Part shown: positions 27,047 to 34,568 of the stretch, in pieces
How the letters are laid out: the number at the start of each line of letters is the position of its first letter
Numbering within the stretch: the first letter of the stretch is position 1
Assembly: GCA_028284935.1 (NCBI GenBank)
Contig: JANQQQ010000039.1
Span: 372,001 to 436,000, forward strand
DNA from: Croceivirga sp.
GTDB lineage: Bacteria > Bacteroidota > Bacteroidia > Flavobacteriales > Flavobacteriaceae
Length of the DNA stretch: 64,000 nt
Direction: 5' to 3'
Program-made: the position numbers and the translations under genes
Notes under the pieces: model-generated
Databases searched by the model: none
Told to the model about the DNA's origin: nothing
Seen by the model: the letters and a program-made list of their open reading frames with translations, nothing else

Positions 27047-27847
27047 ATGGATTATGGTCCAAAACGCATTATCTGCCTGACCGAAGAGACCACGGAGACC
27101 CTGTACCTTTTGGGCGAGGAAGAGCGAATTGTGGGTATTTCCGGTTTTACGGTTCGACCAAAAAGGGCCAGGAAGGAAAAACCAAAGGTCTCCACCTTTT
27201 TAGATGCTAAAATTGATGAAATTCTTGATTTACAACCCGATTTGGTCATTGGTTTTTCCGATATCCAGGCTTCGATAGCCAAACAGCTTATTGAAAGGGG
27301 TGTTACTGTTTGGGTGAATAACCATAGGAGTGTTCAAGGTATTTTTGAAATGATGGTGCAATTGGGTGCTCTGGTAGGTAAAAGAAAGGAGGCGATGGCC
27401 TTAGTCCACGGAATGGAGAAAGAGATCCATCGAACAAAGCAGGAAACCGCCAGCTGGTCGATGCGCCCGAAAGTCTATTTTGAGGAATGGTATGACCCTT
27501 TGATTACCGGTATCCAATGGGTTGGCGAACTTATTGAAATTGCTGGAGGTGAGGATATTTTTAAGGAAAAGCGGGGTGCATTGGCCAAAGAGCGTATCAT
27601 TGAAGATGATGGGGAAGTAGTGCAGAGAAACCCCGATATTATCTTAGCGTCTTGGTGTGGAAAAGCATTTAAAAAGGAAAAAATGGTTGCACGGACCCAT
27701 TGGGAAAAAATTTCAGCGGTAAAAACCAATGCTATTTATGAGATTACATCTGAAATTATTCTACAGCCAGGTCCAGCAGCCCTATTGGAGGGATTACCTC
27801 TCTTACACGAGATTATAAAAGATTGGAAAGTGAACCATGGAACATAA
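27047..27847 (+). CDS. BtuF-like corrinoid-binding protein without signal peptide
   Basis: 266 residues from the ATG at 27047 (a TTG two codons earlier is possible; a stop codon precedes it). The fold is that of BtuF/FhuD binding proteins: KRIICLTEETTETLYLLGEE, IDEILDLQPDLVIGFSDI and a C-terminal lobe WEKISAVKTNAIYEITSEII. There is no signal peptide or lipobox, so it should stay in the cytoplasm, unlike the lipoprotein at 22269. It overlaps the DPH6-like gene by 11 bases, which implies linked production. It may bind corrinoids inside the cell as a chaperone or salvage factor; that is inference from family and place. Confidence 0.75.
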   Translation: MDYGPKRIICLTEETTETLYLLGEEERIVGISGFTVRPKRARKEKPKVSTFLDAKIDEILDLQPDLVIGFSDIQASIAKQLIERGVTVWVNNHRSVQGIFEMMVQLGALVGKRKEAMALVHGMEKEIHRTKQETASWSMRPKVYFEEWYDPLITGIQWVGELIEIAGGEDIFKEKRGALAKERIIEDDGEVVQRNPDIILASWCGKAFKKEKMVARTHWEKISAVKTNAIYEITSEIILQPGPAALLEGLPLLHEIIKDWKVNHGT

Positions 27848-28550
27848 GGCATTCTTTAATTGGAGCAGTGGAAAGGATTCCGCATTGGCCCTTCACGTTT
27901 TACAATCACAAAATACCAATGTAGACCTTTTAGTAACAACGATAAGTTCAACATATCAAAGGGTAACCATGCATGGTCTTAACAGGAACCTTCTGGAAGC
28001 ACAGGCAAAAGCCTTAGGGATACCATTGCAACTTATAGCGCTGCCTGATAACCCTTCGATGGAAGACTACGGGAAACTAATGGATGCGGAATTGCGGGCG
28101 TTGAAAACAAAAGGTTTTATCACCACGTATTTCGGGGATATCTTTTTGGAAGATTTAAAGACTTACAGGGAAAATATGCTAATTCCCCTAGGATTTGAAG
28201 TGCGTTTTCCATTGTGGAAGCAAGATACCCGTACCTTGATGTTGCGCTTTGTTGAAGAAGGATTCAAGGCGGTAGTGATTTGTGTAAACGCTGAAGTATT
28301 GGATAAATCGTTTTGTGGTCGTTTAGTGAATCATTCGTTTTTGGAGGATTTGCCTTCTCATGTAGATCCTTGTGGGGAAAATGGGGAATTTCATACTTTT
28401 TGTTTTGATGGTCCCATATTTCAACATCCAGTACCATACATAAAAGGCGAACTGGTGTACAAGACCTATCCTGAGCCCAAGGGAAATGACGGAAAAGCGA
28501 AATCCGACTATGGATTTTGGTTTTGTGACTTATATCCAAAAAGGGATTAG
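27837..28550 (+). CDS. DPH6-like ATP-dependent amide ligase (PP-loop)
   Basis: 237 residues. The PP-loop SSGKDS (10-15) and the family motif GENGEFHTFCFDGP near the C-terminal third identify a diphthine-ammonia-ligase-type ATP pyrophosphatase, which adenylates a carboxylate and replaces it with ammonia. Bacteria lack diphthamide, so another substrate must exist. The start overlaps the upstream BtuF-like gene by 11 bases and the whole region is devoted to B12, so a corrinoid side-chain carboxylate or a related cofactor is a reasonable but unproved candidate. The C-terminus has WFCDLYPKRD. No neighbouring gene follows on this strand for 1.7 kb. Confidence 0.8.
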   Translation: MEHKAFFNWSSGKDSALALHVLQSQNTNVDLLVTTISSTYQRVTMHGLNRNLLEAQAKALGIPLQLIALPDNPSMEDYGKLMDAELRALKTKGFITTYFGDIFLEDLKTYRENMLIPLGFEVRFPLWKQDTRTLMLRFVEEGFKAVVICVNAEVLDKSFCGRLVNHSFLEDLPSHVDPCGENGEFHTFCFDGPIFQHPVPYIKGELVYKTYPEPKGNDGKAKSDYGFWFCDLYPKRD

Positions 28551-28603
28551 ATACGTTCGATGCCTAGTATTGCATGGGTTTGGAGCTATTTCGGCAAATT
28601 ATC

Positions 28604-30106
28604 CTATTGTGGACCTAAATGAATAGGTTTATCCAGAATCATCAAATCGCTTTGTGGTACATCGAATTCAACCCTTTCCAAACCTTTTGGATCAGAGAAA
28701 GGCTTTGAGGTTCTTTTGCTTGGAATCCCAAGTATGGCATCAATGGCCCTTGCCAACATGGGTTCATCAAGTTCCCCAAAGCTTCCTAAATTGAAGACAT
28801 CTTCAACCAACTCTATATCTGGCGGAAACCCTGCGGTGTAATCAAAAAAGCCCACTGAGTTTTCATTCCTACCGACCAATGGTTGAATAATCCAAAGGTT
28901 TTCTGGATTGATACCGTCCTCTGTGCTCGAGGAGTAAACAAAACTGTTATCAGGGTTATCCACCAAGGAAATGGAAAATTCGTTCTTTCCTCTCGTGGTA
29001 GTTCCAATGTGTATAACCTCTATATAGGGGTCGAGACCATTCATTAGTAATTCACTTGCTGAAGCCGTACTTGAGGTACCTAAAACAAAAACTCTACTAA
29101 GATTTAGGGAATTCAATGGCTCGCTTATGGTTCTTTCCGGATCATTGGGATCAGGAATACGGACTTCATCAGCAAAAAAATCGTTCAGGTTTGCTTCACT
29201 TATCTGTGGTTGAATTTTACTGTTCCAACGCTGTCTAATATAAAGCTCACTTGTATTGGTACCGTAGATCATACTGGCCAAAAGCCGTGAAGTATTCACC
29301 GAACCACCTCCGTTATAACGCATATCCAATACTAAATCGGTTACCCCTTCCGATTTGAATTGTCCAAAAACTGCATTGAGTTCTTTGTCAAAGTTCCGAT
29401 TGAATTGGCGAAACATTAAATACCCAATTTTTTGTCCGTTAACATCAATCGTCTTGGTAAGACGTATAGGATTTTCTTGGAAACCTTCCCTTTTAATGAC
29501 TGTGACCACATCATCTGTTCTTTCCACCAATCTATTTTCGACATCCAAGCGTCCAAAATTTAGTGTGTACGTATCTGGAGCCAGAAGATTTGAAAAGTTA
29601 CTTGATGTGAATTGAACTCCATCTACCCCCCAAAATACATCGCCTCGTTTTATGCCTTTTGCCTCAGCATCTGAACCGGGCACTACGTTACGGATAAAAT
29701 AGAATCTATTTTCGTCATTTCCGTCAGCCGTCAGGTCAACATTAAATCCTTGCAATCCGTTGCTCTTTGAAATCCCTGAAAGGGAATTTAATAGTACTTC
29801 AAAATCTTCATTCCAAAAGGTAAACCGGTCTTCCTGAAACAATAGATCTTGTAAAAAGGTTTCTGGATCGCTTTCGTCTTGAAGAAACTCAGTGTACTCT
29901 TGATCGGTGGAAAATCGGTCATCTGCCAAATCGGGAACTTCTTCTTGCCAAAAATACCATAGGTTCATCGCCTGCCACATAAAATTTTGGACTACAACAT
30001 CATTTGTGGTAGGGTCTGGGGTATCAACGTTTTGTATTCCATCGTCGTCGTCGCTACAGGAAAACAGCAGCAAACCAATTAGAGGGATAAGGAGTAACTT
30101 TTTCAT
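28604..30106 (-). CDS. S41-family C-terminal processing peptidase, surface lipoprotein
   Basis: 500 residues. The lipoprotein signal ends at C17 (LLLFSC), followed by SDDDDG, an acidic export-like signal. An N-terminal helical domain (about 35-110) precedes a PDZ-like region (VVPGSDAEAKGIKRGDVFWGV) and the S41 core with DLVLDMRYNGGGSV and the nucleophile motif GTSSTASASELL. Such peptidases cut unfolded or exported proteins at C-terminal regions. Many Bacteroidota carry several such lipoproteins with no known target. It is divergent from the ECF sigma operon and has no partner gene. Confidence 0.87.
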   Translation of the reverse strand: MKKLLLIPLIGLLLFSCSDDDDGIQNVDTPDPTTNDVVVQNFMWQAMNLWYFWQEEVPDLADDRFSTDQEYTEFLQDESDPETFLQDLLFQEDRFTFWNEDFEVLLNSLSGISKSNGLQGFNVDLTADGNDENRFYFIRNVVPGSDAEAKGIKRGDVFWGVDGVQFTSSNFSNLLAPDTYTLNFGRLDVENRLVERTDDVVTVIKREGFQENPIRLTKTIDVNGQKIGYLMFRQFNRNFDKELNAVFGQFKSEGVTDLVLDMRYNGGGSVNTSRLLASMIYGTNTSELYIRQRWNSKIQPQISEANLNDFFADEVRIPDPNDPERTISEPLNSLNLSRVFVLGTSSTASASELLMNGLDPYIEVIHIGTTTRGKNEFSISLVDNPDNSFVYSSSTEDGINPENLWIIQPLVGRNENSVGFFDYTAGFPPDIELVEDVFNLGSFGELDEPMLARAIDAILGIPSKRTSKPFSDPKGLERVEFDVPQSDLMILDKPIHLGPQ

Positions 30107-30231
30107 TGCAATTTTTTCTTACTTAAGGCAATAATCGTTCCAGAGTCATACGAACTATTTCCGTAACCATATAACAACTTTAGTGACCAAAACCCTAAAT
30201 TACTTACATTCCTAAAAAATAAAAATGAATT

Positions 30232-30257
30232 TGTAACAAAATTCGTTGTACGTCGTC
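30232..30257 (+). promoter_or_regulatory. ECF-type promoter of the sigma/DUF4252 operon
   Basis: TGTAAC (30232-30237) and CGTC (30254-30257) are separated by 16 bases, the arrangement of extracytoplasmic-function sigma promoters (-35 AAC, -10 CGTC). The site lies 46 bases before the ATG of the sigma gene itself, so autoregulation is likely. A second CGTC begins three bases earlier. Confidence 0.6.
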
Positions 30258-30303
30258 ATGAAAGTGTAAGTCGATAAAAAGGTTACAAAAAATCAACCAC
30301 CAA

Positions 30304-30813
30304 ATGCAACAAAAAGAGTTCGTAGCGCTGGTAATGCCCTTTAAGGATAAACTGTATCGAATGGCCAAGCGACTACTGGTCTCCAGGGAAGAAGCGGAGG
30401 ATGCGACGCAAGAAATTCTCTTGAAACTGTGGGCAAAGAACGAGTCCATGGAACAGTATAAAAGCGTGGAAGCCTTTGCGATGACGATGACCAAGAATTT
30501 TTGCTTGGATCGGTTAAAATCAAAACAAGCGGGCAACTTGAAATTGGTTCATAGCAATTACAAAGATGAATCCGTTTCCGTTCAGCGTCAATTGGAAACG
30601 GAGGACAGCGTAAGCTGGGTTGAAAAAATTATGGAAGAATTGCCAGAACAACAAAAAATGGTGTTACAGCTGAGGGATGTAGAGGATTACGATTATGATG
30701 AAATAGCCCAAATGCTGGACATGAAGCCAACAGCGGTAAGGGTAACCCTATCCAGGGCAAGAAAAAGTGTACGAGAAAAATTGCAACAAAAACATAGTTA
30801 TGGAATTGGATAA
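30304..30813 (+). CDS. ECF RNA polymerase sigma factor
   Basis: 169 residues, typical ECF length. Sigma-2 (about 10-75) shows AEDATQEILLKLWAKNESM, the core-binding segment, and the sigma-4 helix-turn-helix (about 115-160) shows LPEQQKMVLQLRDVEDYDYDEIAQML with the recognition helix TAVRVTLSRARKSVREKL. It directs polymerase to ECF promoters such as the one just upstream. The stop overlaps the next gene by 14 bases, and that gene encodes a one-pass membrane protein expected to hold it inactive. Confidence 0.93.
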   Translation: MQQKEFVALVMPFKDKLYRMAKRLLVSREEAEDATQEILLKLWAKNESMEQYKSVEAFAMTMTKNFCLDRLKSKQAGNLKLVHSNYKDESVSVQRQLETEDSVSWVEKIMEELPEQQKMVLQLRDVEDYDYDEIAQMLDMKPTAVRVTLSRARKSVREKLQQKHSYGIG

Positions 30814-31237
30814 AACCATAGAAAAACTTTTGGAGAAGTACTTTGAAGCAGCTACTACAGTTGCCGAAGAGAAGGAACTAAGGGACTATTTTGCCAAAGA
30901 GCAGGTTGCTGCCCACTTGGAACAATACAGACCCATGTTCAACTATTTTTCCATGGCCAAAAAAGAACAATTTACGAAGCAGGTTCCACTAAACACCGGA
31001 AAGAAGATCAACTATGGGTGGATTTCCATTGCTGCGGCGGTTGTATTGGCTTTTGGCATCTATTTTGGCCCTGATCAATATCAGGCGTACCAAGAAAGAA
31101 AAGAGGCAGAGTTTGCCTACCAAGAAACCAAAAAGGCCTTAAACCTATTGGCTGAGAACTTTGGGAAGGGTAGGGAACATGTTGCCCAACTGAATGAGTT
31201 TGCGGTTGCAAAGTCTAAGGTGTTTAATCAAAATTAA
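30800..31237 (+). CDS. Probable membrane anti-sigma factor
   Basis: 145 residues from the ATG at 30800 inside the sigma coding end. A cytoplasmic helical part (MELDKTIEKLLEKYFEAATT and EKELRDYFAKE) precedes one membrane segment (about 84-100, YGWISIAAAVVLAFGIYF) and a periplasmic helical tail rich in E, K and A. This plan matches Bacteroidota anti-sigma factors, which begin with a similar helical anti-sigma segment. It should bind the sigma factor encoded just before it. The DUF4252 genes that follow are likely targets or signal inputs. Confidence 0.72.
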   Translation: MELDKTIEKLLEKYFEAATTVAEEKELRDYFAKEQVAAHLEQYRPMFNYFSMAKKEQFTKQVPLNTGKKINYGWISIAAAVVLAFGIYFGPDQYQAYQERKEAEFAYQETKKALNLLAENFGKGREHVAQLNEFAVAKSKVFNQN

Positions 31238-31271
31238 AAACAGAAAACGAAGAGTTTAAAAATTTAAAAAC

Positions 31272-31826
31272 ATGAAAAAGTATATTTTAATTCTAATGAT
31301 TGCCGTACTGCCCGTATCAGGGTTCTCACAATCACTATTTGATAAGTATGAAGATTTGGATGATGTTACATCGGTAATCGTTTCAAAAAAGGCTTTTGAA
31401 CTATTGGCCAAAATGGATATTGAAACCGATGATCCAGAAGCCCAAGACTTCATGGATATTGCCACCAGCGTTCGCAGTCTAAAGGTATTTACTACGGATA
31501 ATGAATCCATTGGTGCCGATATGAAGGCTACGGTGGGCAAATACCTTAAATCGTCAAAACTTGAAGAGTTGATGCGTATCAAAGATGATGATACTAATGT
31601 GAAGTTTTATATCAAAGAAGGGAAGGACAGTGATCATGTAAGTGAACTGCTCATGTTCGTGACCGGAATAAAGGATGTTGAGGTTGAGGTCAATGGCGAC
31701 CAGCGTAAATTTGAGACCGTGCTCCTTTCGTTAACTGGTGATATTGACCTAAATAAAATCAGTTCGTTGACCAATAAAATGAACCTCCCCGAAGAGTTGA
31801 ACAAAGCAGGTAAAAAAGGACAATAA
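31272..31826 (+). CDS. DUF4252 exported protein, copy 1
   Basis: 184 residues with a signal peptide (about 1-19, ending SGFSQS). The DUF4252 core shows SVIVSKKAFELLAKMDIE, YLKSSKLEELMRIKDDDTN and GKDSDHVSELLMFVTG, ending with ISSLTNKMNLPEEL. The family is Bacteroidota-specific and unassigned. It is the most similar of the four copies to the next gene: both share the KDSDHVSE block and the final NKMNLP motif. It lies 34 bases behind the anti-sigma gene, so it is probably part of the sigma regulon. Confidence 0.85.
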   Translation: MKKYILILMIAVLPVSGFSQSLFDKYEDLDDVTSVIVSKKAFELLAKMDIETDDPEAQDFMDIATSVRSLKVFTTDNESIGADMKATVGKYLKSSKLEELMRIKDDDTNVKFYIKEGKDSDHVSELLMFVTGIKDVEVEVNGDQRKFETVLLSLTGDIDLNKISSLTNKMNLPEELNKAGKKGQ

Positions 31827-31892
31827 TCAATATGTAAATGGGTTGGTGGAAATGACTGCCAGCCCATTTCAATCATCAATCAACAAAAGAAC

Positions 31893-32432
31893 ATGAAAAA
31901 TAAAATCAAAGCACTTCTAGTTTTTATTTGCCTATTCCCTGTTTTGGTCAGTGGCCAATCAGCATTTGACCAATTGGAAGATTCAGAGAATATTGGAACG
32001 GTGACCATAAGCAAGGGGATGTTGGGTATTGTTGCCAACATGTCCATTGATGACGCAGATGAAGAGACCCAAGAATTCCTTGACTTAGCGAAAAGCATAA
32101 AAGAGATAAAGGTGTTTGTCTCTGATGATAAAGCGGCTTCACAAAAAATGAAGGCTACTGCGAAAGGGTACATCAAATCATCAAAAATGGAAAGTTTGAT
32201 GAAGGTCAAGGATGATGGATCTGAAGTGAACTTTTATGTGATGGAGGGCAAAGACAGTGATCACGTAAGCGAAATGGTCATGTTGGTTACGGACATGGAT
32301 AAAAAGTCCGGCAAACCGGATTTCGAAACGGTTTTGGTCACCATGACCGGCGATATTGATTTAACTAAAATAGGTTCCTTGGTGAACAAAATGAACCTTC
32401 CCAAAGAATTAAAAAAAGTCGATAAAAAGTAA
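31893..32432 (+). CDS. DUF4252 exported protein, copy 2
   Basis: 179 residues; signal peptide about 1-21 (KALLVFICLFPVLVSGQS). It repeats the pattern of copy 1: GTVTISKGMLGIVANMSID, YIKSSKMESLMKVKDDGSE, GKDSDHVSEMVMLVTD and GSLVNKMNLPKELKK. The high similarity to copy 1 shows recent tandem duplication. There is 66 bases of spacing before it and 11 after, and no hairpin between, so the cluster is read as one unit. Confidence 0.85.
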   Translation: MKNKIKALLVFICLFPVLVSGQSAFDQLEDSENIGTVTISKGMLGIVANMSIDDADEETQEFLDLAKSIKEIKVFVSDDKAASQKMKATAKGYIKSSKMESLMKVKDDGSEVNFYVMEGKDSDHVSEMVMLVTDMDKKSGKPDFETVLVTMTGDIDLTKIGSLVNKMNLPKELKKVDKK

Positions 32433-32443
32433 GTGACAACGAA

Positions 32444-32977
32444 ATGAATAGGTTGACCTTCTTATGTAGTTTGACGCTCTTGTTTGGTTGTCAATTAATG
32501 GCTCAGACCACACTTAACTCCTTTGAAAAACATGAAGAGGTATCAAGTGTAATTTTGAACAAACCACTTTTTGAAATCATGGCAAAGGTTGGTCTTGATA
32601 CATCCAATTCCAAGGATTTGAAGTTCATTAGTGCCATTGATAATATTGATTCAATACGGGTTTTTGCCACAAGTGATGAGGATATTTCAGTAGCTTTAAG
32701 GGCGTCGGTTGATGATTATGTTCACCAAAATAGTTTTACCTTGACCCATAATCGATCTGGACGTCAGTTCTTTAAAAAATATGATAAGGAAAACAAGAAT
32801 GTGAACGAACTGTTGATGTTTTCAGAGGAAACGAATAGGACCAAGTTTTTTTGGAAAAATAAAAGGTTTAATGCCGTTTTCGTTCAACTGAGTGGCACAA
32901 ATATTACCATGGAGAACGTATCGGCATTGGTTGAAAGGTTGGATTTGCCAAAAGAACTGTTGTTCTCAAATAACTGA
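32444..32977 (+). CDS. DUF4252-like exported protein, diverged copy 3
   Basis: 177 residues with signal peptide about 1-20 (LTLLFGCQLMAQ). It keeps the opening SSVILNKPLFEIMAKVGLD, the middle block NVNELLMFSEETN and the ending VSALVERLDLPKEL. It has lost the KSSKxxxLM and KDSDHV blocks, where it reads YVHQNSFTLTHNRSG instead. Still read as a family member by its place and frame, but clearly diverged. Confidence 0.75.
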   Translation: MNRLTFLCSLTLLFGCQLMAQTTLNSFEKHEEVSSVILNKPLFEIMAKVGLDTSNSKDLKFISAIDNIDSIRVFATSDEDISVALRASVDDYVHQNSFTLTHNRSGRQFFKKYDKENKNVNELLMFSEETNRTKFFWKNKRFNAVFVQLSGTNITMENVSALVERLDLPKELLFSNN

Positions 32978-33034
32978 TTGGGAATAGGGGTGCATTTAAG
33001 AGACTAATTGGGCAAAGGTTTAATATAAAAAGCA

Positions 33035-33574
33035 ATGAAAAATATTTTAAAGGGATTATCAGTCATTATCACTGTTTTTCTGGCATCATGCGCCAGTCAA
33101 CAAAGTCTACAGGAGTATTATGTGGACAACAAGGAAAACCCCAATTTCATTTCGTTGGATATTCCAGCGAGCATTCTTAACATGGATGAGGTAGAGCTAA
33201 CGGATGTTCAGAAAGAAGCGATTGAATCGTTGCGAAAGTTCAACTTATTGGCCTTTAAGAAGACCAGTGAGAATGTAACCGAATATAAATTGGAAAAGGC
33301 CAAGGTGAAGGAAATATTGAAAAATGAGGACTTTATAGAACTCATGAAAATCAATTCCTCGTATGGTAAAGGGGTCATCAAGTATTTGGGGGAAGATGAT
33401 GCCATTGACGAAGTCATTATTTATGGGGATAGTAAGGAACAAGGATTCGCTTTGGTTCGGGTTTTGGGAAAAAACATGAATCCTTCCCACATCATGCAGA
33501 TCATGCAGGCCATTCAAAAGTCTGACTACAAAGGGGAAGGCTTGGGTGAAATAGGGAAATTCTTAAAAGGCTAG
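33035..33574 (+). CDS. DUF4252 lipoprotein, copy 4
   Basis: 179 residues. Unlike the other three copies it has a lipobox (FLASC, C19), so it is a lipoprotein. The DUF4252 features are present in weaker form: FISLDIPASILNMDEVEL, LKNEDFIELMKINSSYGKG and the C-terminal MNPSHIMQIMQAIQKSD. It ends the operon, followed by a strong terminator. A lipoprotein member among soluble paralogues suggests a complex at the membrane, which is inference. Confidence 0.78.
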   Translation: MKNILKGLSVIITVFLASCASQQSLQEYYVDNKENPNFISLDIPASILNMDEVELTDVQKEAIESLRKFNLLAFKKTSENVTEYKLEKAKVKEILKNEDFIELMKINSSYGKGVIKYLGEDDAIDEVIIYGDSKEQGFALVRVLGKNMNPSHIMQIMQAIQKSDYKGEGLGEIGKFLKG

Positions 33575-33597
33575 CTTTTCAAAAAGATCATATAACC

Positions 33598-33631
33598 AAA
33601 ATCCCGGTTCCTTAGGAATCGGGATTTTTTT
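33598..33631 (+). terminator. Terminator closing the sigma/DUF4252 operon
   Basis: AAAATCCCGGTTCC (33598-33611) pairs with GGAATCGGGATTTT (33615-33628), with one G-T pair and a 3-base loop, and continues into T residues. Confidence 0.85.
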
Positions 33632-33726
33632 ATGTCTTGAATTCACCCTTTCTTCATGGAGATAGGTGACTTCCTTGTTATATTAGTGTCTCATTTTAGA
33701 AGTAACACTAACAAAACGAAAATAAT

Positions 33727-34548
33727 ATGGAAAAAGCACAGGAGTGGATAAATTATGGTTTGGACTTGGCCAAGGAGTTTGGACCTAAGTTGATTACGGC
33801 CATTCTCATTTATATTGTGGGTTCTTGGATTGTCAAAAAAATAATCGGAGCGTTACGAAAGGTCATGGCCAAAAGCAAATATGACGAATCACTTCAAAAA
33901 TTTCTTTTAAACCTTCTTTCGTGGACGTTAAAGGTATTTTTGATCTTATTGGTCATCTCCCAGCTCGGTGTTGATGTTACCACCTTTGCCGCGGTGATCG
34001 CAGCGGCCGGTTTGGCCGTTGGACTGGCCCTTCAAGGTTCCCTTTCCAATTTTGCGGGAGGGGTTTTGATTATGATTTTCAAGCCCTATCGCATTGGAGA
34101 CTTGATTGAGGCCCAAGGGGAACTCGGGGTAGTAAAAGAAATCGAAATCTTTACTACAAAATTGGTTTCCCCTGAAAACAAATTGATTATTGTGCCAAAC
34201 GGTGCCATGGCCAATGGAAATATTGTGAACTACACTGCGGAAGGTAAAATTCGAGTGGACACGGTAATTGGAGTGGCATATGAAGAAGATATTAAAACCA
34301 CTAAAGAGGTATTGCTGAAGGTCTTGACTTCCAATCCAAAAGTACTTAAGGACCCCGCTCCATCCGTAAATGTTTTGGAGTTGGCAGATAGTTCGGTCAA
34401 CTTTGCCGTTCGCCCCTTTTGTAAACCTGAAGATTATTGGGATGTGTATTTTGCTACCTATGAAGGTTGTAAAAATGCACTTGACGCGGCTGGAATTGAA
34501 ATTCCTTACCCACACGAAGTAGAGATACAAAAAGTATATAAGGCATAA
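33727..34548 (+). CDS. mscS: Small-conductance mechanosensitive channel MscS
   Basis: 273 residues, close to E. coli MscS (286). Three membrane segments (about 18-34, 60-80 and 82-100) end in the pore helix AAAGLAVGLALQGSLSNFAGG with its Ala-Gly packing pattern. The cytoplasmic beta domain follows (FKPYRIGDLIEAQGELGVV; NKLIIVPNGAMANGNIVNYT). It releases solutes on hypo-osmotic shock. It is a single gene whose terminator hairpin lies in the end of the convergent purB gene. Confidence 0.93.
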   Translation: MEKAQEWINYGLDLAKEFGPKLITAILIYIVGSWIVKKIIGALRKVMAKSKYDESLQKFLLNLLSWTLKVFLILLVISQLGVDVTTFAAVIAAAGLAVGLALQGSLSNFAGGVLIMIFKPYRIGDLIEAQGELGVVKEIEIFTTKLVSPENKLIIVPNGAMANGNIVNYTAEGKIRVDTVIGVAYEEDIKTTKEVLLKVLTSNPKVLKDPAPSVNVLELADSSVNFAVRPFCKPEDYWDVYFATYEGCKNALDAAGIEIPYPHEVEIQKVYKA

Positions 34549-34568
34549 ATAAGGGATTGCCTTTGTAT

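Noticed and set aside
26971-27210. Open frame of 79 codons between the BtuG-like gene and the cytoplasmic BtuF-like gene
   Set aside because: It starts inside the terminator stem and overlaps the BtuF-like gene in another frame; its product has no fold-like pattern.
33946-34530. 194-codon frame antisense to mscS
   Set aside because: No domain pattern, no ribosome-binding site; mscS is unambiguous on the other strand.
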